A stretch of DNA of 64,000 bases from Bacilli bacterium. Lineage in GTDB: Bacteria > Bacillota > Bacilli > RF39 > UBA660. This document shows positions 26,355-34,307 of the stretch, one piece after another (position 1 is the stretch's first letter; each line of letters opens with the position of its first letter). The notes beneath the pieces are model-generated. The model did not search any database. It was given only the letters and a program-made list of their open reading frames with translations, and was not told the DNA's origin. The position numbers and the translations under genes are program-made. The stretch spans positions 62,001 through 126,000 of the forward strand of contig JAFXUK010000022.1 of assembly GCA_017525015.1 (NCBI GenBank), read 5' to 3'.

Positions 26355-28592
26355 TTAATTTGTACTAATTATGTATGGATTATTTTTAGATCCATCTCCA
26401 CTAGTATAGTAAGTCTTTGGCTTTAACGAAATAACAGGCCTTACCCCCTTGCTATTTGCAACTGATCCTCCATAAGATAATCTTCCAGTAGTTGATGCAT
26501 AATATATAAAAGCTGTATTAGAATAACAATATGGAGAATAAATCCAATATGCAGCACCAGTTTTTAATATACTATAATCTCCTAAAATATAAACTTCATC
26601 ATCATTTAGCAAACCAATTGGATAAGTCAATTGCGCTTTTGGATTATTCAAACTATAACGATCTGTTTCATATTCGCAAGTTAAATCATCATTATTTTCA
26701 CTATAAGTTAGAAAAGGTGCCAGACTTCCACCATTAGGGTTCCATCCATTTTTATTATATATTGCCCTACTAAAGCAAAAAACAGTATCCTCAAGATAAC
26801 TTGCATAATCTATTAATCCATAATTAACATACCAACTATCTATATAAGCTTTTATAGTCGAATCTATTTGATTAACATCATCATTAAAAAGCATTTCATC
26901 AATTGCATCTTCAACACTTTTACCATCAACTAAATTAATATATGACAAAGCTTTACTGCTAGATTTATAGTAAATATAAGAGATTGTTTCACATTGTCCA
27001 CTTTCATTCCAACACGTATAATGATAATTATCTAAACTCTCAACATTACCATATATAGATTTATTCCAAAATGATACAGAATCGTTACTCAGAATATATA
27101 CTCCATTATTATATGTAAATCCTTTAGCATATTTACAGTTTTCAGATGATTTATAACCATTATATCCTCCACCTGAAGCAGATACCATAAATATTAAATC
27201 ATCACATGTATTATTAACAGCATTTTTACAAGCATATTTATTTGAAAGATTACTATATTCATAAGGAAAATCTAAAGTAGTAATTGTAGTGGGAGAATTG
27301 ATTGTATAAGTACCATTTCCATTGTCAGTATAACTATCGCCATAAGTATATGAATTAACATAATAATTAAGATCATGCCCATCTGCTATCCTTAATATAT
27401 ATGTTCCAGAATCATTAACCGCCATATAATAAAGAATTGTACTAGATCCGCTAGAATAATCATTATATATAGTATATTTTCCATCTAAATCTGCTGACTG
27501 ACTGCCTGATGAATAAAGAGTTGGATTAACTAAAGTATATTTATTAGTTGTAGAATCATAAGTATATGAATCAGAATAATATCTACCACTTATAGGAATA
27601 CCAGATTGTGAAAATAATCCCTCTCCTCCAGAATACTTAGTATTAGGTGTATATCTAGTATTATACATATAACCTATATCAGCTAACGAGTCTGATTGAG
27701 TATTATATGCATATGTTAATAATTGTTGTGATGTACCAGTTCTATCACATTTTCCTTCATTAACTCTGCCATTATAAATCATCCTAACTCCACCTGTATC
27801 TGTTGTTCTATACATTTGCCAACAATAACCACCAAAAATGACATTATTTTTATCAAGTATTTGACTAGCTGCACTACTATCACTTGCATACCAATGATAT
27901 ATATCCTTAGTTGATAAAGATGTATCAATACTATCTTGATGTGCTCCAGTATATTTCAAAGCAAATCCACTACCACTTTCAGTTTCTCTCTTTAAAACAT
28001 TATATAAAGAATTAGCTTCTACTCTTCTCTCAATTGCTAAAGAAGAATCTCTTTGAACAAACTCAACAGAAAACTCTAAATCTAATTGTTCAGGAGAGTC
28101 TGGCAAATCATCTGCCTCTAAATCTAATTTATATGCAACTCTAACTTTATATACAGCAGTATCACCTGCAAGTAATTGTTGATGTTCTAAAACTTCTTCA
28201 CCATCTTCATATGTAATAGATGTTTCTAAATATTTTTGTTGAGCTGCTGTTAACTCTAAATCACTATAATTATCAATCATCGCATCAATAGTTCCAGCAT
28301 TTACCGCATCAACAGTAAATTCATAGAAGTCTCCTGGAAGTTTTAAATTAACATGAAATGTAACAGTAGTTTGCTCAGAGTCTATTTCAGGTTCATCTAT
28401 AACTTGATCTCCTGTTACGGATCCATCTTTTACTTGTACATTTTCAAAATGTACATCCCAAGTAGGTTTCTTAAGTAATGTAGATCCATTAATATTTAAA
28501 CTAGAAGTTAAATAAGCATAACCAATAGTAATAAAAGCAAATATCATTACAATAACAATTGGTCTAATATGACTTTTTTGTTTTTGTTCCAT
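26355..28592 (-). CDS. Hybrid surface protein: family-A TasA-like front fused to family-B body
   Basis: 745 residues from the ATG at 28592. Residues ~1-185 are family A: membrane helix, GYAYLTSSLNINGSTLLKKP, WDVHFENVQVKDGSVTG, KLPGDFYEFTVDAVNAGTIDA and a closing LDLEFSVEFVQ strand. From ~200 on it is family B: QDSIDTSLSTKDIYHWY, NVIFGGYCWQMYRTTDTGG, about three to four ~70-residue Cys-pair repeats (KYACKNAVNNTCDDLIFMV; YHYTCWNESGQCETISYI), LEDTVFCFSR, TDRYSLNNPKAQLTYPIGL, and GVRPVISLKPKTYY. No MucBP module and no sorting signal. The promoter (TGTTATAAT) follows the neighbour's terminator. It shows that the two families share one export or assembly route. Confidence 0.72.
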   Translation of the reverse strand: MEQKQKSHIRPIVIVMIFAFITIGYAYLTSSLNINGSTLLKKPTWDVHFENVQVKDGSVTGDQVIDEPEIDSEQTTVTFHVNLKLPGDFYEFTVDAVNAGTIDAMIDNYSDLELTAAQQKYLETSITYEDGEEVLEHQQLLAGDTAVYKVRVAYKLDLEADDLPDSPEQLDLEFSVEFVQRDSSLAIERRVEANSLYNVLKRETESGSGFALKYTGAHQDSIDTSLSTKDIYHWYASDSSAASQILDKNNVIFGGYCWQMYRTTDTGGVRMIYNGRVNEGKCDRTGTSQQLLTYAYNTQSDSLADIGYMYNTRYTPNTKYSGGEGLFSQSGIPISGRYYSDSYTYDSTTNKYTLVNPTLYSSGSQSADLDGKYTIYNDYSSGSSTILYYMAVNDSGTYILRIADGHDLNYYVNSYTYGDSYTDNGNGTYTINSPTTITTLDFPYEYSNLSNKYACKNAVNNTCDDLIFMVSASGGGYNGYKSSENCKYAKGFTYNNGVYILSNDSVSFWNKSIYGNVESLDNYHYTCWNESGQCETISYIYYKSSSKALSYINLVDGKSVEDAIDEMLFNDDVNQIDSTIKAYIDSWYVNYGLIDYASYLEDTVFCFSRAIYNKNGWNPNGGSLAPFLTYSENNDDLTCEYETDRYSLNNPKAQLTYPIGLLNDDEVYILGDYSILKTGAAYWIYSPYCYSNTAFIYYASTTGRLSYGGSVANSKGVRPVISLKPKTYYTSGDGSKNNPYIISTN

Positions 28593-28618
28593 ATTGGTCA
28601 CACTCCTACTCTATACAA

Positions 28619-28624
28619 ATTATA
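28619..28624 (-). promoter_or_regulatory. Extended -10 promoter for the hybrid gene
   Basis: TGTTATAAT on the minus strand, right after the B3 terminator. Confidence 0.6.
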
Positions 28625-28640
28625 ACATATTTTGAAATAA

Positions 28641-28663
28641 AAAAAGAGATATAATCTCTTTTT
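28641..28663 (-). terminator. Terminator of B3
   Basis: AAAAAGAGAT, three-base loop, ATCTCTTTTT; ten-pair stem with T tract on the minus strand, overlapping the stop codon. Confidence 0.8.
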
Positions 28664-30920
28664 AATTTGTACTAACTACATAAGGATTAGCCATACTTCC
28701 ATCACCAGACAAATATATAATGCCAGGTTTTAGAGATATAACTGGTCTAACACCATGGAATGGTGTGCTAACACTATCATAAGTAAAAGTACTGTATTCT
28801 TGATTATGAACTACATAACAAAAAGCAGTTTGATCATCATCTTCATTTTTAAAACTATAAGGCGTAGCAAGCCAATACATTTTTCCACTCTTTAAAGCCC
28901 CTCTTGCATTATGAAACAAATCAACCTCATCTCTAGATAATAGTCCAACTTTATAATTTGTTTTTGCCTTATTATTTGTAGTACAAAACTGATCCGTTTC
29001 GTTTTTACATTCCAATCCTGATGAAGAAAACATTAATGAACTTGTAATTGTACCTTCATCATTCCAATAGTTTGTTGAATCAAATTCCCTACTATTACAA
29101 AACACAGTGTCTTCAATATAATTATCATAATTTAATAAATAATTCTTATACCAAGCTTCAACCCCTCTTTTTATTAAAGAACTACTTGTGTTTTTTGTTA
29201 ACATATCTTCGAGAGCTTTAGATCCCTTAGTAACACCATTTTTTAAAGTAATATAATTAAATTCTTTTGAATTTCTATATAAATATAAGAAATTAACATT
29301 TTGGCATACCTTTGCACCGGCATCTTGACAAAAATAGTGATGAGTTGATAAAGCTCCAGTATCTTCAACACTAACCGGATCAATTAAGGTGTAATTAGTC
29401 CCATCCCAAGAAACACTCGATCCAAAGTAAAGATTATCAGCGTAGGTATACCCCGACGAATTAAAACTCGTAATTATTCTTAAGGAAGATTCTGAACAAA
29501 CAGAACTCTCTGTATTACAAGTATACTTATAATCACTATAATTACTATAGTTTTTTACAATATCATCAGCTCTAACAACCAATGTATTTAATAAAGATAA
29601 TCCATTTCTTTCTTTTGCTATTAAATACTTCTCCGTTAAATCTACATAAGTATAATTCGTTTTAGTAGTAGCAGTTAAATATCTAGGAGATGAACAAGTT
29701 GATAAACGATTATTGCAAATATATTTATTAACATAATTTCCGTAGTTTTGATACCAATTAGTTAGAGTAGTAGATTCAGTAGTACCTAATGTATAAGTAT
29801 TGTCTCCATTATAAACAATAGATTCCCCAAAAACAATAGGCTCATAATCACTCACTAATTCACCATCGTGTAAATATACATAATACATAGTTGATCCATT
29901 AACACCAACAATATACTGAGCAGTTCTTGCTTTAAAATTTTGATCAGAAGTTGCAAATGTATATTTACCAACTAAATCTTGATTACCAGTACTGTCTTCT
30001 ATTTGATATGCATTAACTAACGAATACCTATCGGGAGTTATATTTCCATAGTCCAAAGTAGCCGAATACCAATAATTAGATCCAAAGAAAGAAGAATATA
30101 GAACTGTTTGAGTGGTTTTACTAATACTTTGAAGATTATGTGAATTAATATAACTAGTATTGTAAACATCACCATACATATATCCAACATAGGTTGGTGA
30201 ACGATAATTCAAATTATATGAAAGCGTACCAAACTGTGAGTAATGTGAATTATTGTTTAAAATTAAAACATTATAAGATGTTTCATTTGCCAAAGAATCA
30301 ACATAATATAATGTTGAACAAGTTCCATCTTCTAATTCACTTTTACATGTATATTCTCCAACATTAATTGATCCGCTCATAACAGTTCCTGTAAGCGAAA
30401 ACAAATTAGAATTAGAATCATATGTATAATTTGTTCCATAATAATATGTTGATGATAAAGATTGAGTCGTTTTTGATGAATATCCAACATGATTTCCTCT
30501 AGTAGATAAGCATTGCCCATTATCCACTTCACCATTATACAATAGCTTTACCCCACCAGTATCTGTTGTCCTTATCATTTGCCAACAATGATTTGCAAAT
30601 ATAACATTGTTTTTTTCTTTTACTACATTTCCATTTACAACAGTTCCACCATACCAGTGATAAATATTTTTTGTAGATAAAGATGTATTCATTGAATCTT
30701 GATGCTCTCCAGTATATTCTTTCGCATAAGTACCTTTTCTTGCTTCATGCTCCAAAACTCCATATAAAGTCTGATCGTGTTTCCATACATCGACATTACC
30801 AGAAACACCTAAACTAGTAGATAAAATTGAATATCCTAGTCCAATAAACAAGAAAATAAAAAGAGATAGAATGATATATTTTCTTAATGGATTTGTTTTA
30901 TAAACTTTATGTTTTGCCAT
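28662..30920 (-). CDS. Family-B large surface protein B3 without MucBP modules
   Basis: 752 residues. Membrane segment (IILSLFIFLFIGLGYSIL) then STSLGVSGNVDVWKHDQTLY, shared with B1 and B2, QDSMNTSLSTKNIYHWYGG and NVIFANHCWQMIRTTDTGG. About five Cys-pair repeats can be seen (EYTCKSELEDGTCSTLYYV; KYTFATSDQNFKARTAQYI without cysteines; KYICNNRLSTCSSPRYL; KYTCNTESSVCSESSL; HYFCQDAGAKVCQNVNFL), one more than in B1. Then IEDTVFCNSR, NNKAKTNYKVGLLSRDEVD, YWLATPYSFKNED and GVRPVISLKPGIIYLSGDG. It ends at PYVVSTN with no anchor. Start ATG after AGGAG. Confidence 0.7.
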   Translation of the reverse strand: MAKHKVYKTNPLRKYIILSLFIFLFIGLGYSILSTSLGVSGNVDVWKHDQTLYGVLEHEARKGTYAKEYTGEHQDSMNTSLSTKNIYHWYGGTVVNGNVVKEKNNVIFANHCWQMIRTTDTGGVKLLYNGEVDNGQCLSTRGNHVGYSSKTTQSLSSTYYYGTNYTYDSNSNLFSLTGTVMSGSINVGEYTCKSELEDGTCSTLYYVDSLANETSYNVLILNNNSHYSQFGTLSYNLNYRSPTYVGYMYGDVYNTSYINSHNLQSISKTTQTVLYSSFFGSNYWYSATLDYGNITPDRYSLVNAYQIEDSTGNQDLVGKYTFATSDQNFKARTAQYIVGVNGSTMYYVYLHDGELVSDYEPIVFGESIVYNGDNTYTLGTTESTTLTNWYQNYGNYVNKYICNNRLSTCSSPRYLTATTKTNYTYVDLTEKYLIAKERNGLSLLNTLVVRADDIVKNYSNYSDYKYTCNTESSVCSESSLRIITSFNSSGYTYADNLYFGSSVSWDGTNYTLIDPVSVEDTGALSTHHYFCQDAGAKVCQNVNFLYLYRNSKEFNYITLKNGVTKGSKALEDMLTKNTSSSLIKRGVEAWYKNYLLNYDNYIEDTVFCNSREFDSTNYWNDEGTITSSLMFSSSGLECKNETDQFCTTNNKAKTNYKVGLLSRDEVDLFHNARGALKSGKMYWLATPYSFKNEDDDQTAFCYVVHNQEYSTFTYDSVSTPFHGVRPVISLKPGIIYLSGDGSMANPYVVSTN

Positions 30921-30950
30921 TATATCACTCCTCTCTACTATATCAATACT

Positions 30951-30956
30951 AGTATA
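30951..30956 (-). promoter_or_regulatory. Extended -10 promoter for B3
   Basis: TGATATACT on the minus strand, just after the ABC-operon terminator at 30971-30996. Confidence 0.55.
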
Positions 30957-30970
30957 TCATAAAGCAAAAT

Positions 30971-30996
30971 AAAAGTGTAGACTAAGAGCCTACACT
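30971..30996 (-). terminator. Terminator of the ABC exporter operon
   Basis: GTGTAG, nine-base loop, CTACAC followed by a T-rich tract on the minus strand. It overlaps the last codons of the permease gene. Confidence 0.7.
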
Positions 30997-31758
30997 AGTA
31001 TATCTTTTCATCCCAGAGTAAAAAATTAAAATACAAGGAATCAAATAAAATACAACTAATAATGGAGAAAATGCAAATATTGGTGATTCCTCTTTACCTA
31101 TAAAATATAGTAATGGATAGTAATTTACAAAAGCATATGGAATTATAAAAGTAAAAAACCAAACAAAACCTTTTTTAAATACTCCTATCGGATACTGTGC
31201 CATATGTTTACCACCATCGGTAAATACATTTCTAACTTCTAATCCTTGAACAGTAAAGAAGCAATATGCTGCGGCAGCTAAAAATATACCAAAGAATATG
31301 ACACAAGCAGATGCTAACATTAATAGTAATGTAATTACTTTTAATATACTCCACTCTATATTTAGATTAAGTACCGCTACTATCAAAACAATAACAGCTT
31401 GAATTAATCTACATGACTTAACAAAATCACTATCACTACATAATACTTGTAGAATAATATTTTTAGGTCTTAAGAGAAGTCTATCAAAGTCTCCTCTTAT
31501 AATTAATTGATCAAAGCGATCAATTCCTCTAGCGAATACTTCATTAAAAGAAAAACCAAATTGTATGATACTAAAACAAAGAAGTACTTCATACATCGTA
31601 AATCCTTTAATATGATCAAACTTTGTAAATAACGCTAGAATAATAAAATAATAAGTAAAAAATACTAAAATTTGGGATAGAAAAGATAAAATGAAATTCA
31701 CTCGATACTCTAATTCTCCTTTTAGATGCATCGCAAGTGATTCAAAATATATTTTCAT
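30982..31758 (-). CDS. ABC-2 type exporter permease (second of pair)
   Basis: 258 residues with six membrane segments, starting MKIYFESLAMHLKGELEYRVNFI. The motif FARGIDRFDQLIIRGDFDRLLLRPKN is typical of the ABC-2/DUF990-type permeases that work as heteromeric pairs with one ATPase. Its ATG is the base before the stop of the preceding permease, so the two are coupled. Substrate unknown; drug, lipid-linked or peptide export are all possible. Last gene of a three-gene operon. Confidence 0.85.
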   Translation of the reverse strand: MKIYFESLAMHLKGELEYRVNFILSFLSQILVFFTYYFIILALFTKFDHIKGFTMYEVLLCFSIIQFGFSFNEVFARGIDRFDQLIIRGDFDRLLLRPKNIILQVLCSDSDFVKSCRLIQAVIVLIVAVLNLNIEWSILKVITLLLMLASACVIFFGIFLAAAAYCFFTVQGLEVRNVFTDGGKHMAQYPIGVFKKGFVWFFTFIIPYAFVNYYPLLYFIGKEESPIFAFSPLLVVFYLIPCILIFYSGMKRYTSVGS

Positions 31759-32562
31759 CTATCCTCCTTGAACTACTACTCTTTTAATATTCTTTTTCAT
31801 TAATACATTACCTATCAAGATAAATATAACTATCCAAATTGCTTGGATACACATACCGAAAACTCCATCAGTCAAACTGACATTTCCAACATATAATCTA
31901 AATGGTAAATCACTTATATATTGGAATGGTAAAAATGAAGAGATTATTTGTAAAAACTTAGGAAAAAATGGAATTGGGACAACTACTCCAGATAAAATAT
32001 CTGCCATAGTTATTATAATATTTACAATTCCTTTTTCACTCATAGTCGTAAGAGTAACTATAGGATAAAATACTGCTAAAGCAGTAACTAATAAAGTTCC
32101 TAAAGCTAAAGATAAAATAAAGAAAATGAAATGAGCAAATGATGCTGGTAAACCAAAATGAAATGGATCTGGAAGAAGTGATGTAACTAATATTAATGGA
32201 ATAAATCTAAGAGTTACATTAGCTAACCTTTGACCAATTATTTTAAAATACCACATGAAATATAAATTCTTTGGTCTAGCAAGTTCATAAGAGATTCCTC
32301 CTTCTCTTATAAGCTTAAATAATTCTTGATCTCTAGAAAATTGATTTACTAAAGCTAAGAATGATTGATTTAACCAAAGATATGTCACTACTTGAGGAAG
32401 TTCCATAGGTAAATGTTTACCACCAGATTCATAAAACGCCACATAAACCATAATATAGACAAAACCAAAGAAGAATTGTGTCGCAATACCTGCCCATGCT
32501 GCAGATCGATATTGAAGACTACTTATGAACTTTAATTTAAAATAAGTTATATAAGCTTTCAA
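31759..32562 (-). CDS. ABC-2 type exporter permease (first of pair)
   Basis: 267 residues, six membrane segments. It shares the permease layout with its partner at 30982 and includes QLFKLIREGGISYELARPKNLYFMW, the equivalent of the RPKN loop. It overlaps the end of the ATPase gene by four bases (ATGA), so the three genes are translated from one message. Only the transporter class can be assigned. Confidence 0.85.
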   Translation of the reverse strand: MKAYITYFKLKFISSLQYRSAAWAGIATQFFFGFVYIMVYVAFYESGGKHLPMELPQVVTYLWLNQSFLALVNQFSRDQELFKLIREGGISYELARPKNLYFMWYFKIIGQRLANVTLRFIPLILVTSLLPDPFHFGLPASFAHFIFFILSLALGTLLVTALAVFYPIVTLTTMSEKGIVNIIITMADILSGVVVPIPFFPKFLQIISSFLPFQYISDLPFRLYVGNVSLTDGVFGMCIQAIWIVIFILIGNVLMKKNIKRVVVQGG

Positions 32563-33539
32563 ATCTTATAATCCTTATATAATTTTACGATAATACTATC
32601 GATATCTTCATGATCAATCTCAATATCAAGAATTGTTATCTTCTTAGATATGTTATTTAATAATTCTGAAATACTAATCTCTCTAGTATCAATTACTAAA
32701 TCATATCCTTCTTTTGTCTTTGTCTTACTCTTTACGCCCTTATTTCTAATAGATAATTTATCATTAGTTTTAATTGAAACATACTTTTCTGTTTCATATT
32801 TATTTTGAAGTTTTTTTAAACTTCCATCGTATAAAACATGACCTTTTCCTATTAGAATAATTCTTTTTGCGAGAGATGTAATGTCCGCCATATCATGACT
32901 CGTCAAAATTACGGTTGTTTTCTTTTCTTTATTAAGTTTTTTAATAAAATCTCTTACTACTTGCTTAGATACTGCATCAAGTCCAATTGTTGGTTCATCT
33001 AAGAATAATAACTCTGGACTATGTAGTAAACTAGCCGCAATCTCACAGCGCATTCTCTGTCCTAGACTTAATTGTCTAACTGGAATGTTTATGATATCTT
33101 GAAGATTCAACATCTTTATTAAATCTTCCTTAGTTTCTAGATATTCTTTCTCAGGTATTTCATAAATATCTTTTAAAAGATCAAAAGTATCTTCTGCTGG
33201 AATATCCCACCATAATTGACTTCTTTGACCAAAGACAACACCAATTTTTTTAACATACTTTACTCGATCTTTCCAAGGAGTCATACCAGCAATACTACAC
33301 TTACCAGAATCAGGAAGTAATATACCACTTAGTATTTTAATAGTAGTACTTTTACCTGCTCCATTAGGTCCAATATAACCAACTATTTCTCCTTTTTCGA
33401 TTGAAAAAGAAATATCTTCTACTGCTTTCACATCTATATAATCTCTCTTAAAGAAAGACTTTATAGACTCTTTGAGTCCACTCTTTTTCTTAGCGACTTT
33501 GAAAGTTTTCGATATCTGCTTAACCTCGATGAATGACAT
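32559..33539 (-). CDS. ABC exporter ATP-binding protein
   Basis: 326 residues. Walker A GYIGPNGAGKSTTIKIL, Q-loop GVVFGQRSQLWWDIP, signature LSLGQRMRCEIAASLL, Walker B LLFLDEPTIGLD, and the switch His in ILTSHDMAD. The QRSQLWWDIP form is characteristic of ATPases paired with DUF990-type permeases. The last ~80 residues (DGSLKKLQNKYETEKYV onward) form an accessory domain common in ABC-2 exporters. The start is probable: AGGAG lies a little far upstream (about 14 bases). Confidence 0.93.
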   Translation of the reverse strand: MSFIEVKQISKTFKVAKKKSGLKESIKSFFKRDYIDVKAVEDISFSIEKGEIVGYIGPNGAGKSTTIKILSGILLPDSGKCSIAGMTPWKDRVKYVKKIGVVFGQRSQLWWDIPAEDTFDLLKDIYEIPEKEYLETKEDLIKMLNLQDIINIPVRQLSLGQRMRCEIAASLLHSPELLFLDEPTIGLDAVSKQVVRDFIKKLNKEKKTTVILTSHDMADITSLAKRIILIGKGHVLYDGSLKKLQNKYETEKYVSIKTNDKLSIRNKGVKSKTKTKEGYDLVIDTREISISELLNNISKKITILDIEIDHEDIDSIIVKLYKDYKI

Positions 33540-33654
33540 TTTTTTATTTCACACTCCTCTCCAACGCAAAAAAGCCACATGTCTATATACACGGGGTATA
33601 AGTCATCTAGCTCTTTTGCAAAAACGTCAAAACGAGTATATAACAAAAAAAATA

Positions 33655-33686
33655 AAAAGTAAAGAACTTTTTAATTCTTTACTTTA
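33655..33686 (-). terminator. Terminator of the ybjQ-like gene
   Basis: AAAGTAAAGAA, seven- to eight-base loop, TTCTTTACTTT plus T-rich tract on the minus strand, including the stop codon. Confidence 0.75.
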
Positions 33687-33993
33687 ATTTAACAGCAGTA
33701 CCATAAACAATAATTTCTGCGGCACCTTGCATTACAGCAGAAGAACCATATCTAATTCCAACTACTGCATCAGCTCCTAAACTAGTAGCTTCATCAACCA
33801 TTCTTTTAGTCGCAATTTGTCTTGCTTCTCTAATCATTTCAGTATAACCTTTAATCTCTCCGCCTACTAGTGTTTTCATTCCAGCCATAAAATCACGGCA
33901 AAAGTTTTTAGATTGAACAACTTCTCCTTTAACTACTCCTAAAGATTCTTTAATCTCTTTTCCTTTAATTTCTTCTGTAGATACTAATAACAT
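33679..33993 (-). CDS. YbjQ/UPF0145 family protein
   Basis: 104 residues with the family's features: TTEEIKGKEIKESLGVVKGE-like N-terminus, VGGEIKGYTEMIREARQIA, and SLGADAVVGIRYGSSAVMQG. The family is a small cytoplasmic fold once annotated as heavy-metal-binding; its role is not established. The start follows a GGAGG site and lies nine bases after the small membrane gene, so the two form an operon. Confidence 0.9.
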   Translation of the reverse strand: MLLVSTEEIKGKEIKESLGVVKGEVVQSKNFCRDFMAGMKTLVGGEIKGYTEMIREARQIATKRMVDEATSLGADAVVGIRYGSSAVMQGAAEIIVYGTAVKLK

Positions 33994-34002
33994 ATATACC
34001 TC

Positions 34003-34236
34003 CTAATATTTTTTTGCTTCCTCTTCTTCTCCACTTTTAATTTCTTTTACTCTAAATACTAAAGCAAGAATTATTCCTACAAGAGGAATCGATAAAAAAA
34101 GTAAAATTATAAAAAATAATGGTAAAGGAAAATCTTTTGTAAATATACCTGCAGCTGTAAAAAATAAAAATAGCGATCCAAAATAAAGAATAAATACAGA
34201 TGCAGAAATAATAGCTCCCCATAACTTCTTATTCAT
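34003..34236 (-). CDS. Small two-helix membrane protein, unknown
   Basis: 77 residues: MNKKLW, membrane helix (AIISASVFILYFGSLFLFF), short loop, second helix (PLFFIILLFLSIPLVGIILALV), then a charged tail (RVKEIKSGEEEEAKKY) likely in the cytoplasm. GAGGAGG precedes the ATG. First gene of a unit with ybjQ; a membrane partner for the YbjQ protein is possible but unproven. Confidence 0.6.
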   Translation of the reverse strand: MNKKLWGAIISASVFILYFGSLFLFFTAAGIFTKDFPLPLFFIILLFLSIPLVGIILALVFRVKEIKSGEEEEAKKY

Positions 34237-34276
34237 AATAATACCTCCTCTAAAATAAGTATATACTAAACAATAA

Positions 34277-34307
34277 AAAAAAGATATTAGAAACTAATAT
34301 CTTTTTT
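34277..34307 (-). terminator. Terminator of the giant modular protein gene
   Basis: AAAAAGATATTAG, loop AAA (plus strand), CTAATATCTTTTT; thirteen-pair stem overlapping the stop codon. Confidence 0.85.

Noticed and set aside
18065..30920. Diversity-generating retroelement targets
   Set aside because: The GVRPV end recalls C-type-lectin folds, but no reverse transcriptase, template repeat or variable-repeat pair is in the window.
4366..30920. Phase variation by simple repeats in the surface-gene leaders
   Set aside because: A and T runs there belong to terminators and are no longer than elsewhere in this AT-rich DNA; no coding homopolymer longer than background and no invertible repeats around promoters were seen.
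33461..33646. 61-codon minus-strand frame upstream of the ABC ATPase gene
   Set aside because: It overlaps the ATPase N-terminus out of frame and has no ribosome-binding site; composition does not look like a protein.
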